Made by a program: the position numbers and the translations under genes. From the NCBI GenBank assembly GCA_013399855.1, contig VXAY01006712.1:583211-647210 (forward strand): 64,000 nt of DNA, given 5' to 3'. The notes beneath the pieces were generated by a model, which was not told the origin of the DNA, made no database searches, and saw nothing but the letters and a program-made list of their open reading frames with translations. This document shows, piece after piece, positions 27,406 to 41,600 of the stretch (positions are counted from its first letter, which is position 1; each line of letters starts with the position of its first letter). This DNA is from Oxyruncus cristatus (taxonomy: Eukaryota; Chordata; Aves; Passeriformes; Cotingidae).

Positions 27406-30400
27406 TAGATGGGTATTTTTTCCCTTTTTTTAGCTCTTGGACATAAATTCTCCCTCCCTGGAAATTCAGTTTATAAGTGACTCAGAGGTTTTCTTGATGT
27501 TTCAAATGTGGTGGTTTCAGTTTCCCATTTTTGGGGGTTTTGCCTCTCGTGAGACTTAAAGATAGGTACTAGTTTAAAGTTTATGTCTGCTTGAAAAGAT
27601 TCCTGAAGTATATTAGCTGACCTGAATGAACTCACTCTCAGATACATAGAGAGGAATTTCACTCTGATAACACTGTACAGAGGGTTGCATGAAAATGTGG
27701 CAACATGACTTTAAGTTTAATTTTAGTACCATTACTAATGCCAAGGTGTATGATGACTTTATTGCATTACTAATGCCCAAGTATATCTCACTGACAGGCA
27801 ATTACAGCATACATACTCATATATTTGTGCTGCTTAGTCACGTATATATGACTAAGGAGATTGTAATTTATAAAATAATATTGATACTGTGACTTTAAGG
27901 TTTCTTGAAGTCCTCTGTTTTTGCTGCCAGTACTCAGATACTCCTGAAATGTCTGTGGTGGGACAGTTTGCTATGCCTTGCCTGAGAAGGAGGAGAATTT
28001 TAAGAAGGTTTTTTGGCACAGATTCAAGATAAAAGCTTGTTTCTTTTACGCAGTATCGCAATTCCCTGGATGATTAACAAACCACACTTGGCGTATGCTT
28101 CTGATGCTTTGAATATCTTTCCATGGATGTGGTCATAACATTATTTTTTATACTCTTAGGAAACAATAAAGGAATTAAATCTAGCCAAAACTGCTGTAAT
28201 GGATTCCTTTGCTTACAGCAAGATTGCACCTGCTCCCTTGTAATTGTGGATGTCTTGAAAAATGTAATTATGGCAATATATCCGAGAAAAAGGCAAGAAT
28301 TTCTAAAGGGAATACTACTAACAGTACCATGTAAAACTTGCATCTTTATTTTTAGTCATTGTAATAAAGGAAATCATACATAATACACCAGGATTTTTAC
28401 TATAAAAAACAAGCATGACTTCAGATCCAGCTAAGTATAAACTTATAAGAGGAAAAAATATTCTAAAAGTCTGCATGTATGTAGATCCCAAAGCTGTTTC
28501 CACAGCTAGCTCCCCCCTCCCCCCCCAACTGCTGTAAGCTCCCCTTGGAAGGTATTAAATAGATTCAAGCATGTGCAAGCTTTAAATATAGCCCCTCAGC
28601 CCTCATGACAGCTGAACGGCTCCACAGGGTGGCAGGTGCCCTTGAGGGTACACACATTTCAGTGCTCAGAGCTATGCCTGTGGAAAGCATATACTGTACA
28701 TTCCAGGTTCAGCTGTACCCTGGGATAAGCATGTCTGCACTGCGGATGTCCCTCATGTGCCAGGGCTGCCGGTGCAGTCCACCAGCCCTGTTCAGACCTG
28801 GCATTGTCACCAGCTGGAATGCAAGATGGGACGCTATGTTTCTTTACAGGGAAGACTGGTGTTTCTAAGTGCACAGACTCATCATTCCTGACAAACAGCT
28901 GGTCATAAAATCCATAAATGAGTTCACAGAGATGCCCAGAAGTTTCCTTCATGGCCCTGGAATGAATTACAACAACTTTTCACAGGCTCTCCACTGCTTA
29001 GGCTTGCCTTGTCTAAAACAAGAGACAAGAACACAGGTCATTTTATATGAGGAGGAGCAAGGATAATTTTAGAGGAGATTCAGCATGAAGGCAAAAAGAA
29101 AAGGCACACTAGCTCTGCCCTAGCAGAGCACAAGTGATATCCATCAGCCAGGCACCTCTGCAGGAACCGCATTTCCGAATTGGTGGATGTCATCGGTGTC
29201 TTCACTACTATGACTGCAGATCCACAGACATCTGGATGAAACTAGTCCTAGATCTTCCAGCACTTCCACAAATGAGTCACCCAGATTAAGGGAATACCCT
29301 CTCACAGTGAGTCATCTCACATGCCCTTTGCTCATCCTCAGCTTCCCAGTTTGTCTTTTGTCTTAGAACTGAGCACTTGTCTTTGAGCAAGGTCAGTTTT
29401 GCCTTACCATACTCCAAACAAAGAGGAAGGCATTGTGCAGGAATCTCTGTCAGGAATTTAGGTCTGTCCCCCTGCCAGAGGATACCTCTTGAGTCAGCCA
29501 CCGCATGGAGATGGCACTCACCTCTTCACCACAACAGTCATTTCACCTTCCAGTCACCACAGGGAAGAGAAAATCCCACTTCAAGAAGTGTTGTATGACA
29601 TCTACCGTGCCTGGTCTGGTCATGACTTCCTGATCATAAGGAGGCTTCTCTACTTACCAGCCCAAAGTGATATTGGAGGAACATATTCATTGGACAAAAA
29701 ACAGCAGAAAGTTTTAAAGAGGCCATGGGAAACACAGCACAGAGAGAAAATGCCTTTCAGGCTAATTATTGCTCAGTCTCTCAGCTGAGTGAGAAGAGAG
29801 CAAGAGGAAATGCTGCACAGGACGAGGCCATCCTCACCACAGAGCCAGACCTTCGCAGAAGGAATGGGAGGGGTCTTGCCTGATGAAACAGCACAGCCAG
29901 GGGAAAGAAACTCTGTGACCTATTTAAAGCTGAACCAGTTGCTATGAAGGACATGATGTTTTTCATCCTGGCTCCAGGACATTAAACAAGTCTTGCAGAT
30001 GTACTAAAATGACACTGACAACACCTGAACTTTGGAAAAATACAAGGATGGTTGTGGGTTGTAGGGAGGAGAAAGGTGAATTACATGAAGTTGTGGCTGC
30101 CCTTGTGGCTCCAGCATGGACCTATGTTCTCAAGCCCAGCTTGAGAAGGAGAGCAGGTCTGAGAAGGAGATGTACAGATACACTGCCCTGGGAGCTCCAA
30201 AACTCTCCAAGGGAAGCATAGTTAGGAGAGAAAACGTCACGTAGGAGAGCTGAAGCACTAGTTTTTTCCCTCTTTTTACATGCTATGTGTTTGGAGGAGG
30301 TGGAAAGTGTCTGGTATTAAATGACCTTCATAGATTGCTTGAACTGTCTGAGGTCTCCTCTAACAGTTTTATTCTTCATTTTGTCTTGATGTTTCCCAGG

Positions 30401-31263
30401 TTTGGGCTGCTTTTTTTTTTTTCCCATTACGACTTATGGCAATATTCTGCTCATCTGACAGAAGGGAAAAGAGTTCAGGGTAGTTTACCTGGCTTTAGTT
30501 CATATGTTTGACATCAGACAGTGAAATGAAAGAGAAAAACCCTGAACTTAGAAACTGACTGTCAAGAATGCAAATTTATTTAGAAGGCTCCTCAATTTTC
30601 ACAAACACCTGAGCCTGGTGCTTGAAGTATAAACATGAAAACATTTTTTTTTTATTGTAGAGTTGGTATTCAATCTCTAATTTGCCCCTGTGAAAACATC
30701 TCTCATAATCTGACATTTGGTGAAATGTGGCCAAACAGCAGGTAGTTTATCTTCCCTCTAGGTGAAATGAGTAAATCATATAGTAATGTCTGTAACACAC
30801 TACCTATGAAGAAAAATGTACTTTTCGAACTGGACAGGTTTATTCATTTTTTGTAGTTAAAAAGACATACATTTCTTGCCACGAACTCATTGACACATCA
30901 AGATGGTGACTGCTCTATTGAGTGCAAAATGTCATGGAGACTGGAGCAAGTAAAGGTGTTATACAATTTTTCTGCGGAGACAATTCCATCTAAATGCAAT
31001 CCAACAATATTACATAACTGAACTTTACAAGGGAAACAAGAGAAGGTATTTCAGACAGAATTTTCTTTTTCTGTGCATTTATTTTTCTTAAATCATAGTG
31101 ACAGTTTGGTTCTCAATACTGAGAAAAAGCTCCTTTAAATACTTGTGCAGGAATCTGTCAGGTAAAACTATATACTCTTCAGAATCTGAACTCTACTGCA
31201 CTGGACATGAGTCACATCTTGATTGTCTCTTCACTTTGCTAACCCAAGTAACAGCCCAGCTCT

Positions 31264-31285
31264 GCTAGATTAAAGCTAGATTAAA
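31264..31285. repeat. 11-bp perfect tandem duplication
   Basis: GCTAGATTAAA occurs twice with no gap. A simple local duplication. Confidence 0.92.
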
Positions 31286-33499
31286 GACTGAAAATGGCAC
31301 TTGCTAGGTTTGAGGAGGTTTTAAGGCCATTTATTAGCTTTTATTGGTAGAAATTTTAAAATTAATTCCTTTTTTTGCCAATTCCACCTTCTCTTTACTT
31401 TTACATTGCATTCAACTCAAGCTGTTTCCTGGATCAACTCTAGCACCAAAGTGGAACAACGCCTTCCCATTGCAGTGGGTGGGCACTGCATCTGATTCTG
31501 GTGGTTGAGTGGTCACCATAAGGAGTGAGGACACTGCAGGCAAGGGGGAGTCCTTCCTCCTTCAGTATCTCTTGGGCATGTGGTGAGGTTCACATGCTGC
31601 AGCACGAGTCCCCAGAAGGGCTGCTGGGCCTCTGTGGGAGCACAGGCTGACTAAGGCTATTTGGGACAAGGGCAGCAAGGAGTGAGATTTGCTGCCTCTC
31701 CGCCTCCCTGGTGGAGCTACATGGGAGCAGGGTGGAAGACACATATTGGGGATGGCCTACCTGTGCAATCAAGCTACAATTTTGTCGACCCAAATGACAA
31801 GGAATTTTTGCCTGATGTGTATTGCATAGTATTTCTTTTCCAAGTACAGTTCCTGGATTACGTTTACCAACTGCTTCTCTCACTGCTGCCATATCATTTC
31901 ACAAAAATATCAATCCTTTTGCCAAAATATAGGTAATGTGCAGCATGATTTTCTTTAAATATAGGCCAAATATATCTTCAAATAACTACAGAAATACAAT
32001 CCCAACAATTCCTTAGCTATACCTAAAGAACTTTGAACCCATTATAACTGATCTGCTCTGGGCTTTGGACTAGCTCTATGATACAAGTTGTAATACCAGC
32101 CTATTCTTAAAAATATCCATAACCACATTCAAAGAAGTTGTACATGCATTGTATATGTCCTGTGGTTTAAATTATAGGGAAGTTAAAAATGAAATAGAGA
32201 ACATCCTGGAGAATTGCTGATTTTTCATGGGTGCATTGACTGAATAACTTGCGTACAGCGCTTAATGACCTACTATTCTTCAGGAACAAGAGGAGTTTAA
32301 GAGAGATCAATGTATCAGAACACTCTTTGCGGGTTTATTTTATATTTTAGTCTGAGACTGCAGAAAAATAAGGCTGTTATTGGTATGCTTTGGAAGATAC
32401 TGTTTCAGAGGATCAGTTTTGGCCAAAGTAGTAGTACTTGGCATGTTAAAACCATCTCTAACCACTAAGCAGATGGCTTTTCTGCAAATTTAGTTATTGA
32501 TCCCTTGGTCTTACAAACAGGAACACCTGTTGCAATAGTAGAATTGCAACATAAGTGCTGCTGTGGTATGTGCTGCCAAAGCTGCTTTACTCCCCCCTTT
32601 ATTTTTGTTAAATAAACTGATGCTTATGAGAGTTGTTGTCAAGTTGAAAATACTGGAAAAATACTTTTACCCACACTTAAGTCCAGCAAAACACTTGGGC
32701 ATTTGCCTGACTATAAGCATGTGAATAGTCTCAATGATTCCAAAAAACGGGGTTGCTCAGTGAGGCTGAAGAACTTTGTGGGCCTGTTCTGCAGCCCATG
32801 ATAGGTCTGACACTGCAGTGCCCTGTGGAGGAAATGTTTGTTTAGCTAAACAAACCCACTACGGGTACCCTGTAGTGCTGAAAGCGTATCACAGGTCAGA
32901 AATGACGAGTCTGCATGCAAAAGCAAAGCGGTACCTTACTTCTGTGTCAGGTAGGCATGACAGCTGCTGTTTGATCTCTGACATTTGACTGTGCACTGGT
33001 TACAAACTTCAAACTCGTGTGCACCTACACCTCTATTCTGTGCTCATGGCACAGGACCTGTGTTTGCTTTCCTCCAACCAACCATATCCAGAGGACAAGA
33101 CTCGGACAGGATGAGGATGACTGAGCCCTTCAAGTTTTCCCCACTGTCTGACTTGAGGCAGAATTACTCTACCTAGAAACAAAGCATGAAATACATGCAA
33201 TATACTCCAGAAACTGCTTAAAACAGGTCACTGGCATTTCAGGAAGTTTTCCGTGTTCAGAAGTCACCTGTCCAAATTTTACTCCCAATATTGCAGTAAA
33301 GTGCAAAGGCCCCACTCAGCACAAATATCCTTGCTGAGAAGACCTTGCACAAAGACAAGGCACATCTGGGAGCACAGCAAGAGAAGGACAAACAAGAATA
33401 GGAGGAAAGTAATAATATCACAGTATCAGAGAAAAACAACAGAGGAAGTGTCTTCATGAGGCCATACACTGTTCTTCCCCTCCCTCTGTCCAAGGCTGT

Positions 33500-33720
33500 C
33501 CCAAAGGTGTGTGGACTATTCCTTACTGCCATTCGTTCAACTTGTTCTGTAAAACCTCTAGTGATGAAGGCATCACAGTCTGCCCAGGCAAGTCATTCCT
33601 GTCCTGAACAGGGAAAACACACTGTTCCCTAGTTTTTACAGCCACCTTTTACGTATTTCAAGTCCAGTTACATGTACTAGATTAGCCAAGAACCCTGATT
33701 CTGACTTGTTTGGCTTAGGT
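33500..33720 (-). mobile_element. Ancient CR1-like LINE remnant
   Basis: Weak resemblance to the antisense of an old CR1/L3-type 3' region: a block near 33555-33610 like the 'gatggggcatcacagcctgcccaggcaa' type motif and, at about 33640-33690, an ACAGCCACCTTTTACGTATT-like block that matches the common 'CCTTTTATGTACTTGAA' part of old CR1s. The segment is highly diverged and its borders are approximate. It could instead be unique sequence. Confidence 0.45.
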
Positions 33721-35489
33721 TTCAGGCAGTTATTGATTGCTGGCTCATGTCCTGTTTATTTTCAAACACTCTCCTATCTACTTTTAACTTGACGTGCTCC
33801 CTGAGTGTAGTTAAGGGTTCAGGACTTCCACATTCCCCTCACCTAATTGCTCACACTCTCCTGTTCTCCCAAAAATGCACATTTAGGCAGGAACAGCAGT
33901 GCATGTGGAGCCTGCAGGATGTGAGCACACAGGATCCAGAGGCGTCACCCACAGAGGGTCCAGTGGAAATGCAGCTCAGTTTCAGACACCCATCCAGATA
34001 TGTTGATGCCTTTTCCTTTTTCCTAAGCAATCCCAGTGTAATGAGCACCTTGGGATGGTCACTCTGCCTCTCAAAAGCTGGCGTAAACAGACCACCATTT
34101 GGGCTGACAGCAACATCCATATGAAGTTGCTGGAATATGGTAAGAGAGTCATCAGTCTCAGCTACCAAGACCTTTAAGCATGGTGCTAGAGCACCAAGAC
34201 TTTGGGGCAGGAATAAGGGAAGGTGGACCAGCTGGGAGACCCAACTGCGACCCAGCCTTTTATGTGCAGCTTGTTGCCTGTTGAAAATGAAAAGGGAAAA
34301 TGAGAATGTATTATCTTAAAACATCTTAGGAAAAAAGCTGGTTTGCGTGACACTTGGTAAAATGTAGACTATGTTGGAACTATGTTAAGGTTAGGTATGA
34401 AAACACATTCAAGATCCCATGCATTTGACGTATGAAAGAGTCAATCACGCAAATTCTGGGAAATGAAAACAAAACAAACAAAAAATCCCCCCCCCCAAGA
34501 AACGAAACCCAAAGAACCACACAAACATATAAAACCCTGCCCTCCCTTCCCAAAAAAAACACACACACACAAAAAAAAATAAAAAAAAAAAAAAAACCAA
34601 AAAAAAAAAAACCCACAAAAACACGTTTTCCTTCTCAGATGCTGGTTTTTGATAACTTCAAGAATTTTCCAGTGAAAGTTGATAAAAAACCTTCAGATAC
34701 ATAGTTGTCCAAAACTGCATCCTCAGGCAAAATATTATTTGAGAAAATTTGTAGCAGTCTTATTAAGACTTGTCTCTTGTGCGTCTTGCCCCTGATGTGA
34801 AGTGTGAACCCGCAGTTGTGTAACTACATGCCAAACTTCAGCTCATCCTGCAATAAGCCCTGCTTTCCTTCCATTATGAGCATCATATTCCATAAATCCC
34901 TCCTATTTCTGCTGTTTCCTGCCTTCTTCCTTTCGCAGGACTCATATCCCAGCACCCATCACGAAGTTTCCTCCTTTTGCTCAAAGGCAGCGCCACCAGA
35001 GGGAGCATTTAGAGCATGCAGAGAGGCAAGCCCTCTGTTCTCCAGCCATACCATACACCTGGAAGAAACAATCACATCTGGAAGCCTCAGGACACAGCCT
35101 GACCAGTGCAATTCTTTCAGATTCATCAGCCAATCTAATCTTCACCGTGTGGCTAAGGCTGGGAAAAAAATCAGAGGAACTCTCATGAGGGGCATCCCTG
35201 ACATGAAGGGGACCGTTTCTTTTGCACAACAGACCTGTCCCCCAGAGCATGGCCACGTCTGCATAGATAAAATTTTGATTCTAATTTCTATGTAAAAAAA
35301 AATTGAACTTTCACCTTCTTATTCTTGAGAACAGCAACAAAATTTTCAGTTGGAAATTATTCAAAAAAGAAAGCCAAACTCTGCAAGACATTTGCTCTTT
35401 CAAAAAAAAAAAAGTCAAAAAAGTGACGGCTTGAAAAAGGGCTTTTTCAAAAAAGTTACTCCTTTCAAACAGGAATTGTGCAGACCCAG
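33721..35489. other. Non-coding stretch with A/C-rich low-complexity core
   Basis: No gene is recognised. The 163-codon frame at 34804-35295 begins at GTG-like context and has a hydrophobic patch, but shows no domain and lies within the length expected by chance. The low-complexity tract at 34462-34623 is listed separately. Confidence 0.55.
34462..34623. repeat. A/C-rich strand-asymmetric low-complexity tract
   Basis: About 160 bases built almost only from A and C on the plus strand (AAAC units, a C10 run at 34487-34496, an AC microsatellite, several A-runs up to about 15). The frames crossing it, poly-Lys on one strand and poly-Phe on the other, are artefacts. Homopolymer lengths are likely to be unreliable. 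Confidence 0.88.
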
Positions 35490-35492
35490 ATC

Positions 35493-35694
35493 TAGAGGGT
35501 GGTTGGGTGCTGGAACAGGCCCCCCAGAGCAGTGGTCACAGCACCAAGCCTGACAGAGTTCAAGAAGTGTTTGGACAATGCTCTAAGGCACATAGTGATT
35601 CTTAGGGTGTCCTTCACAGGGCCAGGAGTTGGACTTGAATGATCCTTGTGGGTCACCCCCCAACTCAGGATATTCTATGATTCTCAATCATAGA
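35493..35694 (+). mobile_element. CR1 LINE 3' end (5'-truncated)
   Basis: A sense-oriented CR1 3' terminus. It runs from GAGGGTGGTTGGGTGCTGGAACAGGC through the coding end and 3' UTR (AGAGTTCAAGAAGTGTTTGG, then GGAGTTGGACTTGAATGATC) to the terminal TATTCTATGATTCT repeat. The extreme 5' truncation is normal for CR1. Similarity to the subfamily consensus as I remember it is high, so this copy is younger than those at 13 kb and 33.5 kb. It has no coding capacity. Confidence 0.93.
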
Positions 35695-38600
35695 TTAGGA
35701 ATTATATGGTCAGCCGACAATTTTGACATCTCTCTGGTTTGTACGCATCTCATATGCATCCAGCAAGCTTGCTGCCTTCAGCCAGTCAGTGTTCTGACCT
35801 TTCCACTGTGATCAAGAAGCTATTGAACAAAAATGGTGGCCTCCAGAATTTTCATTTATTATTACATAAAAGGAGATGGTTTGTTGTTTTCCTTTCCCCT
35901 CCTTTATGGAAATGTCTATTTTAAAGAGATCCCTAAGTGTCAAGTGAATGAAAAACAGCAGGGCCTTACAGGAGGGTAATGTTAAAGGTATTAAATGCAA
36001 ATTATAAATATTTGTATTATGAATATAGGAAAATTATCAGTGACCAGAAAACCTAAATTACTGTATCTAGAAATACCTGAAAAACACACACAGGGACTAA
36101 AATGGCATATGTGGTAATGCAGTTTCTCTCTGCAAATATGTATGAACATGCTTTCTCCAAGCAATTGTCCCATCCTCAAGTGCAGCAAATAGAGACCACA
36201 GGAACAGAGGAATTACTATTTCTGTGCACAAATTAGTCTGCAAAATGAGTGAAGACATTAGTCATTCTCAACCAAATATATAAGCCTTAAATTTATACAA
36301 CTGCCTTGCTTAAGTTATAAAGTTGGCTTTTAATGTAGCTCTTAACTGAGGTCAGTGGTATTTTGATGCACTGAGGAAGTTAAATCTTCACTTTCTCAAA
36401 CATTATGTGTTTACCCAACAGTACAGCTATCTCATCAAGGTCTTTCTAAAATAACGTATTCTTTATTCCTCTCATTTTTACTGAGTTATTTCAGATGCTG
36501 TGCACCACGAAGTGCACAAACCAGGGAATACTTCCCCCTCCCTTGCATGCTGGCGCTGGTAGGAGCCAAGATTTTCAAAAGATAAAGGAGAGCTGTGAGC
36601 TGAGTTATTTTCAGGGAAGTTTGCACCAAGGCTAGCTACCCACACACATGCAGAACAACTCCAGGCATGGCTGATGTGTTTCTCTTCATTCTATATTGCT
36701 TTGTACAAGCACCTTCAGTGATGTATATTACTCTGCCTGGGTCAAGTTTATGCCAGCTGGCTTTCAATTCCAGTGCTGGAATTAATGGTTCTTTAAATGT
36801 TGACTGAGGAACCGGTGCAGAAGAGAATATTTCTCTCTGTGGAGTAGCACATTATTGTCATATGGACACTACCAACTCAGTTCAACTGTGCACGTAATTA
36901 TTCTATATAATGCAGCTAATACTGACAAGATACGCATTCAAAGAGAAAGTCTAGATTACTTCAGCAGAATGAACTAAACATGCAGCCAGTGAATAAAATA
37001 TAAACCTCCTTAAGACACTATCCTGCTAGAAGTGTGCAGGTAAACTTAAACAGGTGAAGAATACTTGAATCTTGACACAAATCAGCGAAGTGGTGAACAT
37101 GTGTAGTACTCATTACGTATCACTGCAAAAACATTCTTCTCCCCTGAACAGTCTGTAAGGTAGGCATGCAGAACACTACACAAGAAAGGAAGGGTGGGGA
37201 CAGAAAACATAGAATTCATATACATCTGTGGTGTTAGGTTGTTACAGGAAAACCAGTTTCTTAATTCCTAAGTCTCAGGATCACTCCTATGTGCCATCAA
37301 TGTCAGTTCCCAGGGAAAACTGTGGTCTTAGGAAAGCAGATTGATGATGCAGGCTGAAAATCAGAGCAACTAAAAGAGCCTGGATTTAATATGTGGCTTT
37401 TTTCCAATGGCCTTTAGTTTGACTGAGGAGTACATTTTTAACAGATGTGCAGGAACATAGTAATTTATCTTTGCAGGGCATCTGGACAAACAGAGCTATG
37501 CTGTCATTTAAAATGTTCTTTCAAAATTATTATTATACCAATAAGTTACATCAGTACAAGGGGATATTGTACTAGTACTAGTAATTATCTGGAGATGTGA
37601 TGAAGGAAGAGAGAGCAGCCTAGTTCTTCTCTTCTTTAAAATGGTTTAAAACATCAATAACACATCAAAATGCAGGGGTTTGTAGTGGTGTAAAAATGGT
37701 GCAAATACTATGTAAGAATGTGCAGTCACTACTAGCAGCCAAAAGGAAATCCATTTTGTTTAGGGCTCTCATCTGAGGGCAGGGAAAATAGAGTGGAACA
37801 GAACATTGTAAGCAAAATTGTTCAGATAATCACCCTGTGATAACAGAAGATTTCTCCAAACTGAGCTCAAGCAGAGAATGAACACCAAGTATCCAAGTTC
37901 GATGGCCCTATAGTGTCTTGGCAACTTAAGGACTTCCTTTTCTGGGGGAAGGTATGATGGGTAGAAGAGGCACCTCCCTCCTGCGGGACTACACTCCCTT
38001 TGCCCCAGATGGGCTCCTGCCCGTGGGATCCTGCCCCTGCCAGTGCCCTTGTGAGGGCAGCTACAGGAGCCCCTGGGAGGCAGGGTGTGGCAGCTGGCTG
38101 CTGGTGGGAAACCTTCTGCCCCAGGAGCATGCCAAGGTTTACCAGGCTGGCCTTACTGGGAGCAGAGCCTGTGGGACAGGAGGTGCGAGCACGGGGTTTC
38201 TGTGCAGAGGCCGTCCGGCTCCTCCAGAAGTGGCAGGCACCAAGCCATGAGCCTTCGACAAATTCAGAGCTGGGTTAGGCAAGGAGGGCAGGAGGGTGGA
38301 AAAGGGAAGCTGCTCAGGGTGAAGGCTGGCGTTCGGTGTCGTGCTGTGGGGAAGCACCTCCTGAGACATCAGGGCACAGGCCGGTTGGTTTTCTCCAAGA
38401 AATTCAGAAAGCAATGCAAGAAATGTTTTGTCACAAGGCTGAGCTAGGGTTAGAGCTGACAGCCAGGAGGAGAAAGCAGCTCTGGAGGGAAATCCCCAAA
38501 CAGCTGAATGGCAAAAGCTTCACACATCCACAGCAATCCAGCCTATGGCAGGCAGAGCAGCACTAAGAGAACAGGGAAGGGGGAGATAAAATTGTGAGTG

Positions 38601-41600
38601 GGACACAGTGGAGATGTGGAAGACATGTCTCCATCAGGCAGAGCAAGCCTCAGTGCACTGGGGAACAGGGACAGCCCGTATCACTAAAGAGAGGCATTGC
38701 AGAAAGTGAAGTGACAGGAAGATATAATTAAGTGCCTGATGGATAAAGGAGATTTGGTGATGAGGACAGGTTAGCTTTAAACAAACCCATCTCTGAAAGA
38801 GGTCTCACAAATGCAATGGTTTGATGCTTTAAAAATTGCCAGGATGCATTTCCTGGTATTGGAGCTGGAGGCAGTGGAAGCTGGGGAAGGGATTCCCACA
38901 CTTCAGAAGAGCCTGCGCTGTTCATGGGGGTCCTGGTGCTGACAGCTGCAGTGGGGACGGTGGGTGCCCAACACACCTAGGATCCCCATGGCAAAGCTGG
39001 AACCACAGGGAACAACACATGCGTGACATATGCTCAGGAACAAAACAATGACAAGGTCACACATACCTCCTCGGATCCTTCAGGAGTGTGAAGAAACACT
39101 AGAAGTACAAAGCCAGATGTGATTGCAAAGCAAGTGAATATTTTGTTAAGCGGTGTGTGATGACAATATTTCCAAACTGGAATTAGGATGATATACACTT
39201 TCTTTCTGACAGTTTTCCTGGTTTTCAGTTACTTTAATTTTGTAACTGTTTTCTTCTTTTTGAAGTATTGCTAACATATACCACCATTCAGACTTAAAGC
39301 CTTTATCTGCTCTCGGCATCTGCATTTCTGTGGTTGCGTGCACTTCGCAACAACACAGAGTTATCAAGGCACACCTGGGTGTATACCCTGTGACTACAAA
39401 ACCACCCTGTTCTCTTCCCTCTGCAGAGGGGCAGGGTGCCTCTACAACCAACACAGAGGGCATGTCTCCCAGCGAAGCATCAGGATTTGAAAGGCAGAAA
39501 TGCCCAGTGCCTGGGCAAGAGCATTTGTCTGGGCACTGGACGTCTGCCCATGACTCTGAAGGGATCGTGCCACAGGAATAGCTACTAGACTTCAAACTGT
39601 GGCCAGCATGAGGCTTAGGCTAAACCACAGGAATTCATTTACTGTACAGTAGAGGGGAAAAGCTGGCATAAAGGTATTGTTGCTTTCTTAACAGAGTTAC
39701 ACTAACACTGGTAAAAATATCAAACCACTCATCTGAACAGGCAAAACAGCAAACCATCAAAAGAGGGAATGCAGCCCAATTCTTCTTTTTGGAGACATGT
39801 TTCTTTCCCTTCAGCCCTTTACATGCCCTACTGAGCAAGGACAAAAATTTTCGAAACGATGGTGAAAGAATTTTAAGTCCTGTATCTGTTTTTATTTAAC
39901 AAATACTTGCCAAGCTATTCCAGATATTTTGAGGAGGCATTTTTGTCTTCCTTTTTAACTGACAACTTGCAGAACCCAGTAGTACAAATGTAGTGATCAG
40001 TGATTTGATACACCAGAAAGCAGTTGATGTTGTTTGAACATAGTAATAGAACTGATGCAATTGTCTTAGTAAAATCAAAATAACTATCTATATCAGGTTT
40101 TCTTGTAATCTGAAGAAATTGAATTTGCACCCCAAACAAGAAGATTTACACAAAGTAGGATTCCAAGATTCCTATTCTGATTGCTCACTCAAAACACTGC
40201 ATTTTTGATGATATGCTGTGGGTTCCATAGTTTAAGTTGTTGAAAGCCACTTCCAGAAAGCATCACTACTTGTCCCAAAAACATTCTGATAGCAGAGTTG
40301 ATAGTCATGGTGTGCCTATGAAGGAAATTCAGAGATATCCTCTGAGAAACTAAGCAACAGAAATTGCAGTAAAGGACTTACTTCCTTTGTATATTTGGAC
40401 TCATTTTGTCACAAAGGGATAAATAGTGTTGCCTTCTGCAGACATAGATAGATTCTGAGCTCTCTTCCAAAGATGATTTTTCTCTAGTGAATGCGTAAAC
40501 CCTAACTTAGAATTACAGCAGACAGAATAATTTATTAAAATTAGCTTTTTTTCCTCAAGGCTGTAGTTACCCAGTTTCCAATTTTTATTTTTTTTTTTAT
40601 ATTCTTTTTCCACTACTATTTTGGAGCAAAGCCATGACTCTACTTGAGAAATTCTTGGCAAACAGCATTTGCCACACACACTGGTTTCACTGTTGTATAA
40701 TCTCTATTCTTGATACAAAAGTTCTTAATTTTCAGTGCACAAAAGCCATTATATTGCTTTCATATACCAGTCAACATAACTCTAAAGGTATTATTTCAGA
40801 TGTTGTGCACAGGCATGTTGCTAAAATAAAACTGGATTCAGAGTCATGGTAAAAACACGTTTGCATGTTCAAAATGTGTTACACATGAACATTCCCAAAT
40901 TTTTTCAGAATGCATTCTTCCTGTTACACTGCTGCCAGCAAACATTTTTTATTAGAATATTTGCAATGGGATTACATAAAAGGAAGGCAAACACAGCCAA
41001 AACAAGTTTATTTTTATGTGCTCAAACATCCATGGAAAGTCTTTGCTGTGTTAATGAAAACCCTTTTATTCTGTTCTGAGAGGATTTTCTAGATCCACAC
41101 ATATTGTTTCTGCCAGAACATATTGTGTTAACCTGTTAAAAGACAGTATGGAAGAAGCAGAAATCATGTTTATTTGCAGCTGTGGTGTGACTCAGCCAGG
41201 TCTCCAACGTAAGATACCATTCCTCTACAGAGAAGCTTTGTACAAGTAATAAATGTTTACAACGACAAATAGTGACAGACCTGACATGTATTTTAATAAA
41301 CTATTAGATTTTTTTTTTCATCAACAAAACATGCTGCAAAATCTATTCTGGACATCAGCAGCACTCAGAATAGATCTGTGTAGGAAATCTTTGAAGCTGG
41401 AGATAATGAAAATTAACAGAGTTACTGTAAATCTGCAGAAGCAGCTGGGGATAGAAGGCATGGCCATGGGTAAGGTTTGAAGGAGAATGACAGTGCTGGA
41501 ATTCCTTTAGGAGCTTGGCATCACTCTTGCTTGAAACTTCCAATAATTATCATTTACAAAAATTAAGACTGTGGGAAGGAAACCTGAGGGTGACGTTGGT

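Larger units (their letters stand above)
13756..33499. other. Long non-coding stretch, no gene recognised
   Basis: Nearly 20 kb with no recognisable gene, RNA gene or sizeable transposon. It contains simple repeats (14159-14222, 18351-18388, poly(A) at 25285 and 27034), small hairpins (20267-20289, 27382-27405), short tandem duplications (21806-21835, 31264-31285) and a Cys-rich frame at 25725-26168 that I do not call as a gene. The frame at 15825-16181 is hydrophobic but featureless. Old, strongly decayed repeats may be present below what can be seen by eye. Confidence 0.55.

Noticed and set aside
34804..35295. 163-codon plus-strand frame with a hydrophobic segment
   Set aside because: No domain or homology recognised, no ATG at the nominal start, and length near chance expectation. 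Only the acceptor-like site within it was kept as a weak finding.
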